Assembly (NCBI GenBank): GCA_934316545.1
Contig: CAKRDT010000009.1
Span: 1 to 64,000 of the forward strand
DNA length: 64,000 bases
Direction: 5' to 3'
Source: an uncultured Agathobacter sp.
GTDB lineage: Bacteria; Bacillota; Clostridia; Lachnospirales; Lachnospiraceae
Both the position numbers and the translations under genes were made by a program. The notes under the pieces are model-generated. The model was not told where the DNA came from, searched no databases, and saw only the letters and a list, made by a program, of their open reading frames with translations. Positions 53,705-63,319 of this stretch are shown here, one piece after another; position 1 is the stretch's first letter, and each line of letters opens with the position of its first letter.

Positions 53705-53744
53705 AAAAAGCAGATGTTGTAATTAATTACAACATCTGCTTTTT
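53705..53744. terminator. Terminator of galE
   Basis: A long stem AAAAAGCAGATGTTGTAATT / AATTACAACATCTGCTTTTT, symmetric and able to act in both directions. Confidence 0.88.
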
Positions 53745-53772
53745 CTTATTCGACTGATTTCGTTATAGAATA

Positions 53773-54789
53773 CTAATTTTCATATCCGTTCGGATTGTTT
53801 TTCTGCCATCTCCATGAATCTGCACACATCTCACGGATTCCGTACTGTGCGGTCCAGCCAAGCTCCTTTGCCGCCTTAGACGGATCACAATAGCAGGTTG
53901 CAATATCGCCAGGACGACGAGGCTTGATACTGTATGGAATCTTAATTCCGTTTGCTTCTTCAAAATTCTTAACAATATCCAGAACGCTGTATCCGTGTCC
54001 CGTTCCAAGGTTGTAGATGCACAAACCGGCTTTTTCCTCGATCTTCTTAAGTGCCTTTACATGCCCCACTGCAAGATCAACTACATGGATGTAATCACGC
54101 ACACCGGTTCCGTCCGGAGTATCATAATCGTTTCCGAATACCCCAAGTTCCTTTAACTTTCCGACAGCGACCTGAGTGATATACGGCATCAGGTTGTTCG
54201 GAATACCGTTTGGATTCTCTCCCATTGTTCCGCTTGGATGAGCTCCGATCGGGTTAAAGTAACGAAGCAGGATGACATTCCACTCATTGTCAGCCTTGTA
54301 GAGATCGCTCAAAATCTGCTCAAGCATGGATTTTGTCCATCCGTAAGGATTGGTACACTGTCCCTTCGGGCAATTCTCCGTAATCGGAATCTCTGCCGGA
54401 TCTCCGTATACGGTTGCAGACGAAGAAAAGATAATATTCTTGCATCCGTTCTGGCGCATCACATCAACCAATGTCAATGTTCCTGCGATATTGTTGTTAT
54501 AATATTCCCAAGGCTTTGCAACAGACTCTCCAACCGCCTTCAATCCTGCAAAGTGGATACATGACTCAATCTCATTCTCTGCAAAGATCTTATTTAAAAT
54601 ATCACGGTCAAGAATGTCTCCTTTATAAAACTTTGCTTTCTTACCGGTTAAAGCTTCCACTCGTTCCAAAGACTTCTCTGATGAATTGGACAGATTATCC
54701 AGTACAACAACTTCATAACCTGCATTCTGCAGCTCAACACAAGTATGGCTTCCGATATAGCCTGCACCACCCGTAACTAAAATTGCCAT
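53773..54789 (-). CDS. galE: UDP-glucose 4-epimerase
   Basis: Interconverts UDP-glucose and UDP-galactose. The NAD-binding motif [16 protein letters not shown] is at the N-terminus. The catalytic [10 protein letters not shown] and the YxxxK motif ([10 protein letters not shown]) are present, and [15 protein letters not shown] is a family block. About 338 residues from the ATG at 54789, which has AAAGGAG at better spacing than the ATG two codons upstream. An AraC-type regulator diverges from it; no other galactose gene is in view. Confidence 0.96.
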   Translation of the reverse strand: MAILVTGGAGYIGSHTCVELQNAGYEVVVLDNLSNSSEKSLERVEALTGKKAKFYKGDILDRDILNKIFAENEIESCIHFAGLKAVGESVAKPWEYYNNNIAGTLTLVDVMRQNGCKNIIFSSSATVYGDPAEIPITENCPKGQCTNPYGWTKSMLEQILSDLYKADNEWNVILLRYFNPIGAHPSGTMGENPNGIPNNLMPYITQVAVGKLKELGVFGNDYDTPDGTGVRDYIHVVDLAVGHVKALKKIEEKAGLCIYNLGTGHGYSVLDIVKNFEEANGIKIPYSIKPRRPGDIATCYCDPSKAAKELGWTAQYGIREMCADSWRWQKNNPNGYEN

Positions 54790-54971
54790 AATCATTCTCT
54801 CCTTTTTTGCATGAAATCATGTTCATTTGTTATACCCATTGTAGCTTAACTGTATTCTCTTGTACAGAATCAAATGTGCAAAAAACATATAATTTTGTTG
54901 CATGGTTGTATATTTTCGAGTATGATGCAGATAAACAGATATGCTATGTTTATACGGATCGGAGGTATCAG

Positions 54972-55811
54972 ATGAGCGAAAATTATAAAAATTCTTATAA
55001 AGCCACAGACAAAGAATTGGTTTCTCTTAGTGTCTACAATGTCGGCTGCCAACGTTGCGATCCAGGCTATCAGTGGGGACCCGGAATCCGCGATCATTAT
55101 CTGATTCATTATATCATCTCCGGGAAAGGCACTTATCGTGTCAAAGGCACCACGCATCATCTGCAGGCGGGGGATGTCTTTTTGATCTATCCCAATACCG
55201 AAGTCGTCTATCAGGCAGACGACGGCGATCCTTGGGAATATGCCTGGGTTGGCTTCAACGGAAGCGATGCCGCCACCATTCTGACCGCAACCGACTTTTC
55301 CTCTATCCATCCGTATATCCACAATGTAGCGCACGGTGACCTGATCAAAGAAAATCTGCTCCGCATCTACGAAATCCGTGGCAACGAGTTCGAGCACCTT
55401 GTCGAGATGACCGGCCAGCTCTACCTGACGCTCTCTCTTCTCGTGCGCGACGCCAAGAAAAAGGAAACTTCCAACACCGCCCAGACTTATGTGCAGAAAA
55501 GCATCGAATACATCAGCGCCAATTACTCCTATCCGATCACCATCGAGGACATTGCCGCCTATGTCGGACTGAGCCGAAGCCACCTGTTCCGTTCCTTCGA
55601 GCTGGTGCTGCATCAGTCGCCCAAAGAATACCTGACGGATTTTCGCATGAAGCAGGCATGCTACCTCTTGCAGCACTCCTCGCTTTCCATTACTGCGATT
55701 GCCAATTCCGTCGGCTTTGACAATAGCTTTTATTTTTCACGTTCTTTCCATAAGAAAAAAAACATGTCGCCAAAAGAATACCGGCAGAATCTAAAAAAGA
55801 CCCCGGAGTAA
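54972..55811 (+). CDS. AraC family transcriptional regulator
   Basis: An N-terminal cupin sugar-binding domain (about residues 15-110; IISGKGTYRVKGTTHHLQAGD) and a C-terminal pair of HTH motifs (ITIEDIAAYVGLSRSHLFRSF and ITAIANSVGFDNSFYFSRSF). It has 279 residues from the ATG at 54972, with GGAGGTATCAG upstream; the frame to 54807 lies over galE's promoter region. It probably senses a sugar and controls a carbohydrate locus. The divergent galE is a possible but unproven target. Confidence 0.9.
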   Translation: MSENYKNSYKATDKELVSLSVYNVGCQRCDPGYQWGPGIRDHYLIHYIISGKGTYRVKGTTHHLQAGDVFLIYPNTEVVYQADDGDPWEYAWVGFNGSDAATILTATDFSSIHPYIHNVAHGDLIKENLLRIYEIRGNEFEHLVEMTGQLYLTLSLLVRDAKKKETSNTAQTYVQKSIEYISANYSYPITIEDIAAYVGLSRSHLFRSFELVLHQSPKEYLTDFRMKQACYLLQHSSLSITAIANSVGFDNSFYFSRSFHKKKNMSPKEYRQNLKKTPE

Positions 55812-55823
55812 TCTCCGAGGTCT
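55798..55823. terminator. Terminator between the AraC-type gene and rplT
   Basis: Stem AAGACCCCGGAG / CTCCGAGGTCTT around a short loop. It overlaps the end of the AraC-type reading frame and serves both converging genes. Confidence 0.7.
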
Positions 55824-55859
55824 TATATCTTGTCCGAAATTCAAACTGCAGGAAGCAGA

Positions 55860-56216
55860 TTATGCTAACTTAGACTTAGCAAGCTCAACAAGCTTTGCGA
55901 ATCCTTCTGCATCTGTTACAGCCATATCAGCTAATACCTTACGGTTAAGGTCAGCACCTGCAAGCTTTAAGCCGTGCATGAACTGGCTGTATGAAAGTCC
56001 GTTTAAACGAGCTGCTGCGTTGATACGAGCAATCCATAACTGACGGAACTGTCTCTTTCTCTCTTTACGTCCAGCATAAGAACTTGTTAAGGCTCTCATT
56101 ACGGACTGCTTAGCTACTCTGTACTGCTTAGATCTAGCGCCTCTGTAACCCTTAGCTAACTTTAACGTTCTATTATGTCTCTTCTTAGCGCCTAAACCGC
56201 CTTTAACTCTTGCCAT
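55860..56216 (-). CDS. rplT: 50S ribosomal protein L20
   Basis: 118 residues of a highly basic early-assembly protein. N-terminal [20 protein letters not shown] and [19 protein letters not shown] are conserved blocks. In Firmicutes L20 also represses its own operon by binding the infC leader; the leader found upstream here supports this. AAGGAGG precedes it. Confidence 0.98.
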   Translation of the reverse strand: MARVKGGLGAKKRHNRTLKLAKGYRGARSKQYRVAKQSVMRALTSSYAGRKERKRQFRQLWIARINAAARLNGLSYSQFMHGLKLAGADLNRKVLADMAVTDAEGFAKLVELAKSKLA

Positions 56217-56240
56217 CTTAATATCCTCCTTAACAAAATC

Positions 56241-56438
56241 TTACATGTATGGTAAAATCTTCTTCATATTCTTAACGTTTGTCTTATCTGTCATAGCCGG
56301 TTTTCTAAGATTTCTCTTAGTCTTTGTTGTCTTCTTTGTTAAGATATGTCTCTTGTAAGCTTTATTTCTCTTTAACTTTCCAGTTCCTGTTAATTTGAAA
56401 CGTTTTGCAGCTGCTCTGCTAGTCTTCATTTTTGGCAT
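56241..56438 (-). CDS. rpmI: 50S ribosomal protein L35
   Basis: 65 residues beginning [20 protein letters not shown], the family signature, with the basic segment [16 protein letters not shown]. It lies between infC and rplT in the standard order, with AAGGAGG upstream. Confidence 0.98.
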   Translation of the reverse strand: MPKMKTSRAAAKRFKLTGTGKLKRNKAYKRHILTKKTTKTKRNLRKPAMTDKTNVKNMKKILPYM

Positions 56439-56459
56439 TGTTTATTCCTCCTTAAAATG

Positions 56460-56966
56460 TTATCTTTTCTCTGCCAGCACCATACCGATGCTTCTGCCTT
56501 CAATCTTCGGTGCTTTCTCCACCACTGCGATATCAGAGAGATTCTCAGCGAAATCATCCAAGATGTGTTTGCTGCTGCTCATGTGCGCCATCTCACGTCC
56601 GCGGAAACGAAGAGTGATTTTGACCTTGTTACCTTTTGCAAGGAACTTCTTTGCAGCGTTCATCTTAGTATTCAGATCATTCGTATCAATGTTCGGTGAA
56701 AGACGAATCTCTTTAAGTTCAACCGTCTTCTGTTTCTTCTTGGCTTCCTTATCCTTACGAGCCATCTCGTAACGATACTTACCATAATCAATCACCTTGC
56801 AGACAGGCGGCTTTGCGTTCGGTGCGATCTTGACAAGGTCAAGTCCTGCCTCATCTGCGATCTTCTGTGCTTCGCGTGATGAAACAACACCGATCTGCTC
56901 ACCATCCGCCCCGATCAGGCGAACTTCTCTGTCTCTGATTTGTTCATTAATCATTAACTCGCTAAT
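56460..56966 (-). CDS. infC: Translation initiation factor IF-3, starting at a rare ATT codon
   Basis: Controls start-codon fidelity and subunit dissociation. The core INEQIRDREVRLIGADGEQ and IDYGKYRYEMARKDKE are typical. The first ATG (56954) has no ribosome site at proper distance, but an in-frame ATT at 56964-56966 lies 8 bases after GGAGGT (56975-56980), giving the start I/M-S-E-L-M-I-N-E. ATT starts are known for infC (e.g. in E. coli and Geobacillus), where IF-3 discriminates against its own codon. The gene is 168 codons long from there. Confidence 0.93.
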   Translation of the reverse strand: MSELMINEQIRDREVRLIGADGEQIGVVSSREAQKIADEAGLDLVKIAPNAKPPVCKVIDYGKYRYEMARKDKEAKKKQKTVELKEIRLSPNIDTNDLNTKMNAAKKFLAKGNKVKITLRFRGREMAHMSSSKHILDDFAENLSDIAVVEKAPKIEGRSIGMVLAEKR

Positions 56967-56980
56967 AGTTCCGTACCTCC

Positions 56981-57110
56981 AATAAAAAATAGTGGATAGG
57001 CAGACTATCCACTATTACGTCTAACATAAAGGCATGTTAAAAGTATGAACACTAAGTCGCCCAATTGCGCTTAGGTGAGAGTGGATACTCTACTTGTTTC
57101 TAACAACTAT
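56981..57110 (-). promoter_or_regulatory. L20-type leader with terminator/antiterminator upstream of infC
   Basis: A 12-bp stem AATAGTGGATAG / CTATCCACTATT (56988-57016) followed by a T-run on the minus strand lies directly before the infC ribosome site, so it is a terminator inside the leader. About 65 bases further upstream TATCCACT (57080-57087, minus strand) can pair with the first arm AGTGGATA and would form an antiterminator. This matches the L20 leader of Firmicutes, where L20 binding favours termination. Boundaries are approximate. Confidence 0.8.
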
Positions 57111-57182
57111 TAAAATTTACCATATCCACTTTCATATGTCAACAGGCAAATTTCATTTTTCAAAAAACAATTTTTACAAACT

Positions 57183-59309
57183 TTATTCCACAGGTTCTGC
57201 CGGAATAAATACTCTCTGGTTTTCAACCGGATCCATTTTCGGAACTGCTTCTTTTGCCTCCCTGCAAAACTGCTCCTGAGAGTTTACCAGAACTTTTCCT
57301 CTCTTGTCAAGTTTCTCATACTCTCCGTCTGCCTTCAATACTCTTGCCTTCACATTATCTTCCAGTTCCACCTCAAGAATATGAAGTGCCTTTTCCTTAA
57401 GCGACTCCTCAAGTACCGGAAAAATAATTTCCACACGGCGGTCAAGGTTACGCGGCATCCAGTCCGCACTTCCCATATAGACTTCCGTAGCTCCGTCATT
57501 CAGAAAATAGAAAATGCGGCTGTGCTCGAGGAAGTTTCCGACAATGGAACGCACGGTAATGTTTTCACTGACTCCCGGAATACCGACACGCAGACAGCAG
57601 ATGCCTCGAACAATAAGGTCAATCTTAACTCCGGCAGCAGATGCCTCATAAAGTGCCTCGATGATTCCTCTGTCACAAAGCGAGTTCATCTTCGCAACGA
57701 TACGCGCAGAACGTCCCTGCTTTGCATGTTTCTTTTCACGATCGATCAGATGTAAAAATTTGTCGCGCAGCCAGTACGGAGCAAGAATCAATTCATTCCA
57801 GGAAAGAGGTTCAGAATAACCGGACAACATGTTAAACACCGCCGTCGCATCCTCTCCGATGCTCTCTTTGCAGGTAAAGATACCGCAATCAGTATATAAT
57901 TTAGCCGTTGAATCATTGTAATTACCGGTTCCTAGATGAACATATCTGCGAATGCCATCCTCCTCCCGCCGAACCACCAGGGCAATCTTGCTATGTGTCT
58001 TAAGTCCAACCAGACCATAGATTACATGGCAGCCTGCCTGTTCCAGCTTTTTCGCCCAGACAATGTTATGTTCCTCGTCAAATCGCGCCTTTAACTCGAC
58101 AAGAACCGTAACCTGCTTGCCATTCTCTGCCGCCTGTGCAAGTGAGCTGATAATCGGCGAATTTCCACTCACACGATATAGCGTCTGCTTAATTGCAAGC
58201 ACTTCCGGATCTTTGGACGCCTGACGAATAAAGTCCACAACCGGATCAAACGTCTCATATGGGTGATGCAGGAAAATATCGCCTTTTCGAATCGCCTCAA
58301 AAATATCTTCACCAGAAGCAATCTCCGGCACCGGTTGCGGCGTATATGGTTTGTAGCGCAGATGATCGTATCCGTCGATGCCGTATAGTTTCATAAGATA
58401 GGTCAGATCGATCGGTCCGGCTATATGAAACACATCTTCCTCTGCCACCTTCAGTTCGGTTTTTAAGAATTTAAGCAGTCTCTTATCTGCCTTCTGCTCG
58501 ATTTCCAGACGGATAACTTCACCCCACTGGCGCATTTTAAGTTTACTTTGGATCTCTTTTAACAGATCCGATGCCTCATCCTCGTCAATCGTCAGATCCG
58601 CATTACGCATGATCCGATACGGATACGCACAAAGCACTTTATAGTTAGAAAAGAGCAAGCCGATATTGCGCTCAATGATCTGTTCCAGAAGAATAAAGGT
58701 TTTCGTTCCTTCTTCACCCGGAATCGGCACAAGGCGTGGAAGCACACTCGGCACCTGCACAGTTGCGAACACGGTCTCCTCTTTATTCTGACGACTCGAA
58801 AGCAGCGCTGCAATATTCAGTGTCTTGTTGCGGATCAGTGGAAACGGACGGGACGCATCCACCGCCATCGGCGTCAGTACCGGATAAACGCTTTCCGTAA
58901 AGTAGCGATCCACAAATGCCGCCTGTTCATCCGTCAATGTCTCATGCTCATCGACCAGATAAATTCCTTCTTTATTCAGAAGCGGAACCAAAGAACGCGT
59001 ATAGGTACTATATTGTGTCTCAACCAGTTCCCTTGTTGCTTTATTGATTGCTGCAAGCTGCTCCGTTGCCGTCATTCCTGCAATATCGCGTTTCTTATAA
59101 TTTGCATGCACCATATCCTGTAACGATGCCACTCTTACCATAAAAAATTCATCAAGGTTTGAGGAGGTAATGCTGACGAATTTCAGTCGTTCCAATAACG
59201 GAATCGACTTATCGCGTGCCTCGCTTAAGACACGGTTATCAAATTTGATCCAGCTCAGCTCTCTGTTTTCATAAAATTCAGAATTTTTTAAATCAATCTT
59301 TGTATCCAT
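57183..59309 (-). CDS. ppk: Polyphosphate kinase 1
   Basis: Synthesises inorganic polyphosphate from ATP, reversibly. 708 residues with the N-terminal domain (NRELSWIKFDNRVLSEARD), a head domain, and two PLD-like catalytic domains. The autophosphorylated His lies in GLKTHSKIALVVRREEDG (near residue 428); FARIVAKMNSLCD-like and MGSADWMPRNLDRRVEI are further hallmarks. AAGGAGG precedes it; ppx lies 10 bases upstream. Confidence 0.96.
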   Translation of the reverse strand: MDTKIDLKNSEFYENRELSWIKFDNRVLSEARDKSIPLLERLKFVSITSSNLDEFFMVRVASLQDMVHANYKKRDIAGMTATEQLAAINKATRELVETQYSTYTRSLVPLLNKEGIYLVDEHETLTDEQAAFVDRYFTESVYPVLTPMAVDASRPFPLIRNKTLNIAALLSSRQNKEETVFATVQVPSVLPRLVPIPGEEGTKTFILLEQIIERNIGLLFSNYKVLCAYPYRIMRNADLTIDEDEASDLLKEIQSKLKMRQWGEVIRLEIEQKADKRLLKFLKTELKVAEEDVFHIAGPIDLTYLMKLYGIDGYDHLRYKPYTPQPVPEIASGEDIFEAIRKGDIFLHHPYETFDPVVDFIRQASKDPEVLAIKQTLYRVSGNSPIISSLAQAAENGKQVTVLVELKARFDEEHNIVWAKKLEQAGCHVIYGLVGLKTHSKIALVVRREEDGIRRYVHLGTGNYNDSTAKLYTDCGIFTCKESIGEDATAVFNMLSGYSEPLSWNELILAPYWLRDKFLHLIDREKKHAKQGRSARIVAKMNSLCDRGIIEALYEASAAGVKIDLIVRGICCLRVGIPGVSENITVRSIVGNFLEHSRIFYFLNDGATEVYMGSADWMPRNLDRRVEIIFPVLEESLKEKALHILEVELEDNVKARVLKADGEYEKLDKRGKVLVNSQEQFCREAKEAVPKMDPVENQRVFIPAEPVE

Positions 59310-59319
59310 GCCTGCCTCC

Positions 59320-60858
59320 TTAACTATGATATACGCGCTTCTCTTTGAGAATCGGCTTCATACTGTACACATTTTCAAAATAAACCGTCTTCGCCTCAAA
59401 CAAAGCCTGTTCGAGCGAGATATCTTCAAATGCTTCCACGGTAAATACCAGTCTGCGTTCCCGCACTGCGATCTTAATATTTTTAAACTTCTGCTTATGG
59501 CTTTGGTCAAGTGCATTCGCAACACGAAGGATTGCAGAAAGCTTTGCCACACACAGATAATCTTCTCTCGTAAGCCTGTCCGACAGTTCCTCGTACGGAT
59601 CAAGCGACAACGTATTATACAAAACAACATTGGCTACCAGTTCCCGCTCCTGATGCGTCAGTCCGATAATTTCCGATGCCATAATAATCTGGTAAGCACT
59701 TTCCGGAGATTCCGTAAGGCTGACATACTTACCGCAGTCATGCAGGATTGTTGCCACTTCCAGCAGCAGTTTCTCCCGTCTGCCAAGTCCATGCACCTTT
59801 TTCATTGCATCAAAAATCTTCGTTGAAAGCTTCGAAAGTGCCTCGATATGCGGCGAATAACTGTGATAATGCTCCGACAGAAATTTGGCTGCTGAGATCA
59901 CGTCTGCGTCAAAATCATGCGTAATGGGAAGCAGCTTATTTCGTTGTGCATAATCATATGCGATTCCATCCTGAATGTTGGCCCCCGGAACCCATACAGT
60001 CTTTGGTTCCACACTCACCACAAGGGTTTTAAACAAAATCATCGCAGGAATGATCAACGGTTCCCTATCATTGGACAATTTTAATTCCATAGCAATTTCT
60101 TCAAGGGGCTTATTTTGAAGTTTTTCCACATATTTGACAAACTTTTCGCCTTTGATCTGGCGATCCTTATGTCCGTTTTCATCCATGCGTTTCATCAGTT
60201 CCATCGCGTAATCGCTGATCAGAATCACAGAATCCACACTCTCTTCCATATACATCGCGCGGAAAGCTTCAAGCTTCTTGTTCATATATTCTTCAAGCTG
60301 TGTTTCGTATTTCTGCTGCGGCATACCACGATCCCCCAACAGATTAAAAAGGCGCATAATACCGGTTTCGATATGCTGCGTTGTGATCAATTTCCCATCC
60401 CGGAAAATAGTGATCTGAATGCTCGCTCCACCCACATCAACGACCGCTGCACTTGTCCGGATCATCTTTTCAAAAGTATCTCTCCCCACAACCGACTTAT
60501 AACTGATAAAACGGTGCTCGGAATTGCTCACGACTTTGACCTGAAAGCCGGTTCGCAGATAAATCTGATCCAGCACAAAAAGTTCATTTTCCGCATCACG
60601 AAGAACTGCCGAAGCATACACTTCATAACTGTCCACACGGTAACTTTGCATAATTTCCTTAAACTGTGCTAACGTGTCACACAATTCTTCCACATGCTCA
60701 TAACCGATACTACCCTTACCGAAAGCATCCTGTCCAAGATCCAAGCGCGATCGTATGTGATCCACCTGATGTACTTTCTTTCTGTCAAGGAATTCAAACA
60801 CTTTAAGACTGACATCGTATGTTCCGATATAAATAGCTGCAAATGTATGAATTGCCAT
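59320..60858 (-). CDS. ppx: Ppx/GppA phosphatase with C-terminal HD-type domain
   Basis: Degrades polyphosphate or the pppGpp 5'-phosphate. The actin-like ASKHA N-terminal half has YIGTYDVSLKVFEF and AAVVDVGGASIQITIF; the C-terminal half is HD-like with LLEVATILHDCGKY and GLTHQERELVANVV. 512 residues, typical of the two-part family. It sits between pheA and ppk, so polyphosphate making and breaking are co-transcribed. Preference for polyP over pppGpp is inferred from context. Confidence 0.9.
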   Translation of the reverse strand: MAIHTFAAIYIGTYDVSLKVFEFLDRKKVHQVDHIRSRLDLGQDAFGKGSIGYEHVEELCDTLAQFKEIMQSYRVDSYEVYASAVLRDAENELFVLDQIYLRTGFQVKVVSNSEHRFISYKSVVGRDTFEKMIRTSAAVVDVGGASIQITIFRDGKLITTQHIETGIMRLFNLLGDRGMPQQKYETQLEEYMNKKLEAFRAMYMEESVDSVILISDYAMELMKRMDENGHKDRQIKGEKFVKYVEKLQNKPLEEIAMELKLSNDREPLIIPAMILFKTLVVSVEPKTVWVPGANIQDGIAYDYAQRNKLLPITHDFDADVISAAKFLSEHYHSYSPHIEALSKLSTKIFDAMKKVHGLGRREKLLLEVATILHDCGKYVSLTESPESAYQIIMASEIIGLTHQERELVANVVLYNTLSLDPYEELSDRLTREDYLCVAKLSAILRVANALDQSHKQKFKNIKIAVRERRLVFTVEAFEDISLEQALFEAKTVYFENVYSMKPILKEKRVYHS

Positions 60859-60872
60859 ATCTCCACTCTCCT

Positions 60873-62003
60873 TTAATATGTACCGAGAATCTTAAAAGAA
60901 ATCGTCTCTTCCTTCAATCCGCGAAGCGCATTCTGTACTGCGTCGTCCTCAAACGTCCCGTCAAAATCCACAAAGAACCGGTACTCCCAATTCTTATTTT
61001 GAAGCGGACGCGACTGAATATTTGTCATGTTCAATCCATTGTAGATAAAATGTGATAATGCGTGATAAAGCGCACCACTCTCATGATTTACCTCAAAACA
61101 GATACTGATCCGGCTGGCAGCCTCCGTATAGATTTTCTTTCCGGTAACCACAATAAAACGTGTCGAATTATTTTTATTATTCTGAATCGAATTACGAAGC
61201 ACCTTAAGTCCGTATATCTGTGCATTCTTTGCACTTGCGATCGCAGCCTGATGCTTATCGCCATCCTCTTTGACTTTGCGCGCCGCTACCGCATTGTTAC
61301 TGACAGAAAACTTCTCCCAGTTATCATGCTGTTCTAAAAAGTCACTGCACTGCATGATGGACTGCTTATGTGAATACACACTGCTAATGTCCGCTTCATC
61401 GGCATCTTCAAGTCCAAGTAAAGCATGATTGATCTTAACAATCTGCTCTCCCACAATATAATTATCATACTCAACAAGCAGATCATAATTTTCAGACACG
61501 ATTCCGGCCGATGAATTTTCAATCGGAAGTACCGCATAATCTGCCTTGCCCATACGAATCGCTTCCATTGCATCTTTCCATGTTGCAACATGAAAGCTGT
61601 CGCAATTTTCTCCAAAGAACATCTCCATCGCTTCCTGCGAATAAGCGCCCTCAAGCCCCTGAAATACAATTCTCGCATTGAAATAATCAAGCGTGTCCAC
61701 TTTTTCAAATTCCGGCGAATACACGATTCCATGCTCCGTCAGAAGCTGATACTGTTTCTTCCGGCTCATAGCCATAATCTGCTCAAATAATTCGCGGATA
61801 CCATGTTTTGTAAAATCACAGCTTGCTTTGCCTTCAAGCGTTGCAAGCTTCGAATTTTCTCTTTCCTTATCAAACACCTGCTTGCCGGTATGAATCTTAT
61901 ACTCAGCGACATCCGAAGCAAGCTGCATCCGCTTCTCGTACAAACGCACGATCTCGCTGTCGAGCTCATCGATTTCATCGCGAATTTCCAGTAAATCTCT
62001 CAT
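60873..62003 (-). CDS. pheA: Bifunctional chorismate mutase/prephenate dehydratase
   Basis: Makes phenylpyruvate from chorismate in two steps. The N-terminal AroQ chorismate mutase (RDEIDELDSEIVRLYEKRMQ) ends near residue 85. The prephenate dehydratase domain follows, with FQGLEGAYSQEAMEMFFG and NNSTRFIVVTGK. A C-terminal ACT domain has GALYHALSHFIYNGLNMTNI and the SRPLQNKNWEYRFFVDFDG effector region. 376 residues, normal for the fused enzyme. It is first in pheA-ppx-ppk, a grouping with no obvious biochemical link. Confidence 0.95.
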   Translation of the reverse strand: MRDLLEIRDEIDELDSEIVRLYEKRMQLASDVAEYKIHTGKQVFDKERENSKLATLEGKASCDFTKHGIRELFEQIMAMSRKKQYQLLTEHGIVYSPEFEKVDTLDYFNARIVFQGLEGAYSQEAMEMFFGENCDSFHVATWKDAMEAIRMGKADYAVLPIENSSAGIVSENYDLLVEYDNYIVGEQIVKINHALLGLEDADEADISSVYSHKQSIMQCSDFLEQHDNWEKFSVSNNAVAARKVKEDGDKHQAAIASAKNAQIYGLKVLRNSIQNNKNNSTRFIVVTGKKIYTEAASRISICFEVNHESGALYHALSHFIYNGLNMTNIQSRPLQNKNWEYRFFVDFDGTFEDDAVQNALRGLKEETISFKILGTY

Positions 62004-62222
62004 ACATTCTCTCCTTTGATTTCTATAAAAAATTTTATCTCACATCCCCCTAAAAGGCAAGTAAACCTTGCAAGTTTATCATGCAAAATGTATACTTTTT
62101 ATATCCGTTATGATCGAATAAATTGCGCGATATCGCAACAACGGAAGTGATACCGTAACGATATCCCTCCGATATAAGATACAGCTTCATAAACATGCTA
62201 TGAAATGCAGAAAGGAATCTAT

Positions 62223-63242
62223 ATGAAAAAATTTGCCCCAATCCTCACCATATGTTTGCTTGTCATTGCAGCTTCTGTCTGTGGTCTTATTTACCATTAC
62301 CAGGCAAAGACAAAATATAACGAAAGCTATGTAAACGGAAACACTGCCGGCAATCTCTATAACGCAGGTCTTTTCTGCGAGAGCAACGGAACCGTTTTCT
62401 TTGCGAATCCTGATGACAAATACCGCCTGTATTCTATGGATCTGGATGGAAGTAATCTTGCCAGGATCAGCGATGATACCGTCATGTACATTAATGCGGA
62501 CTCACATTATATCTATTATGTTCGCAACAATGAACGCAACAGCACTCATTTTAATTTCTTTTCATTTAATAACAACAGTTTATGCCGTATTACCCGAAGC
62601 GGCAGACAGCTTACTGTCCTTGATCCGGATCCCTGTATCTATGCCACACTAATTGGCAATTACATCTATTATCTCCATTATGACAAGGAACATGCAACAA
62701 CCCTTTACAAAGTCGGAATTGACGGTGAGGATCGCCAGAAAGTAAACGACTCCTTCCTGTTTACCTGCAGCGCTTTAGGACAGTATTTCTACTCCAACGG
62801 CACTACAACCGATGGCTGTCTGTATCGCTACGATACTGCGGCAGATTCCATCGAAGAGATCTATGAATGCAACAGTTACAAACCGATCGTAACCGGTGAC
62901 AATGATGTCTATTATCTGGACGTCAATCAGAACAATGCGCTTGTACATACCAATATCCAGTTTGACAATCCGCGCACGCTTTCCAACGACAGCATTGATC
63001 TCTACAACATCTACGGAAGTACCATCTTCTACCAGAATTATTCCGAAAACACGCCGGCTTTATGTATGATGAAAAATGACGGCAGCGGCTACACAAGACT
63101 CGCTGAAGGGACTTATTCAAACATCAATGTAACATCCTACTACATCTACTTTACCGACTTCAAAACACAGCAGATGTACCGCACCCCAACCTCCCATCCG
63201 GGAGACATCCAGCCGTTCCATCCGGGCGTAATCAGTGACTAA
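62223..63242 (+). CDS. DUF5050-like membrane-anchored or secreted protein
   Basis: A signal/anchor segment (about residues 4-23) precedes a repeated pattern of short beta-motifs: YRLYSMDLDGSNLARISDD, TLYKVGIDGEDRQKVND and LYRYDTAADSIEEIYEC. These are typical of DUF5050/TolB-like propellers in Clostridia. 339 residues from the ATG at 62223, with AAAGGAATCTAT upstream. The extracytoplasmic ligand is unknown. Confidence 0.8.
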   Translation: MKKFAPILTICLLVIAASVCGLIYHYQAKTKYNESYVNGNTAGNLYNAGLFCESNGTVFFANPDDKYRLYSMDLDGSNLARISDDTVMYINADSHYIYYVRNNERNSTHFNFFSFNNNSLCRITRSGRQLTVLDPDPCIYATLIGNYIYYLHYDKEHATTLYKVGIDGEDRQKVNDSFLFTCSALGQYFYSNGTTTDGCLYRYDTAADSIEEIYECNSYKPIVTGDNDVYYLDVNQNNALVHTNIQFDNPRTLSNDSIDLYNIYGSTIFYQNYSENTPALCMMKNDGSGYTRLAEGTYSNINVTSYYIYFTDFKTQQMYRTPTSHPGDIQPFHPGVISD

Positions 63243-63267
63243 ATATGTACTTATTTCGTTGTTAACA

Positions 63268-63297
63268 AATCAGGCAGGTCTTTCGACCTGCCTGATT
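63268..63297. terminator. Hairpin terminator between the DUF5050-like and GIY-YIG genes
   Basis: A 12-bp stem AATCAGGCAGGT / ACCTGCCTGATT around CTTTCG. The T-tracts are weak, so strength is uncertain. Confidence 0.65.
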
Positions 63298-63319
63298 GCA
63301 TCTTTCCAACTGCATCAAC

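Noticed and set aside
54870..55676. 268-residue minus-strand ORF opposite the AraC-type gene
   Set aside because: The plus-strand frame has clear AraC motifs and a good ribosome site; the antisense frame has no recognisable domain.
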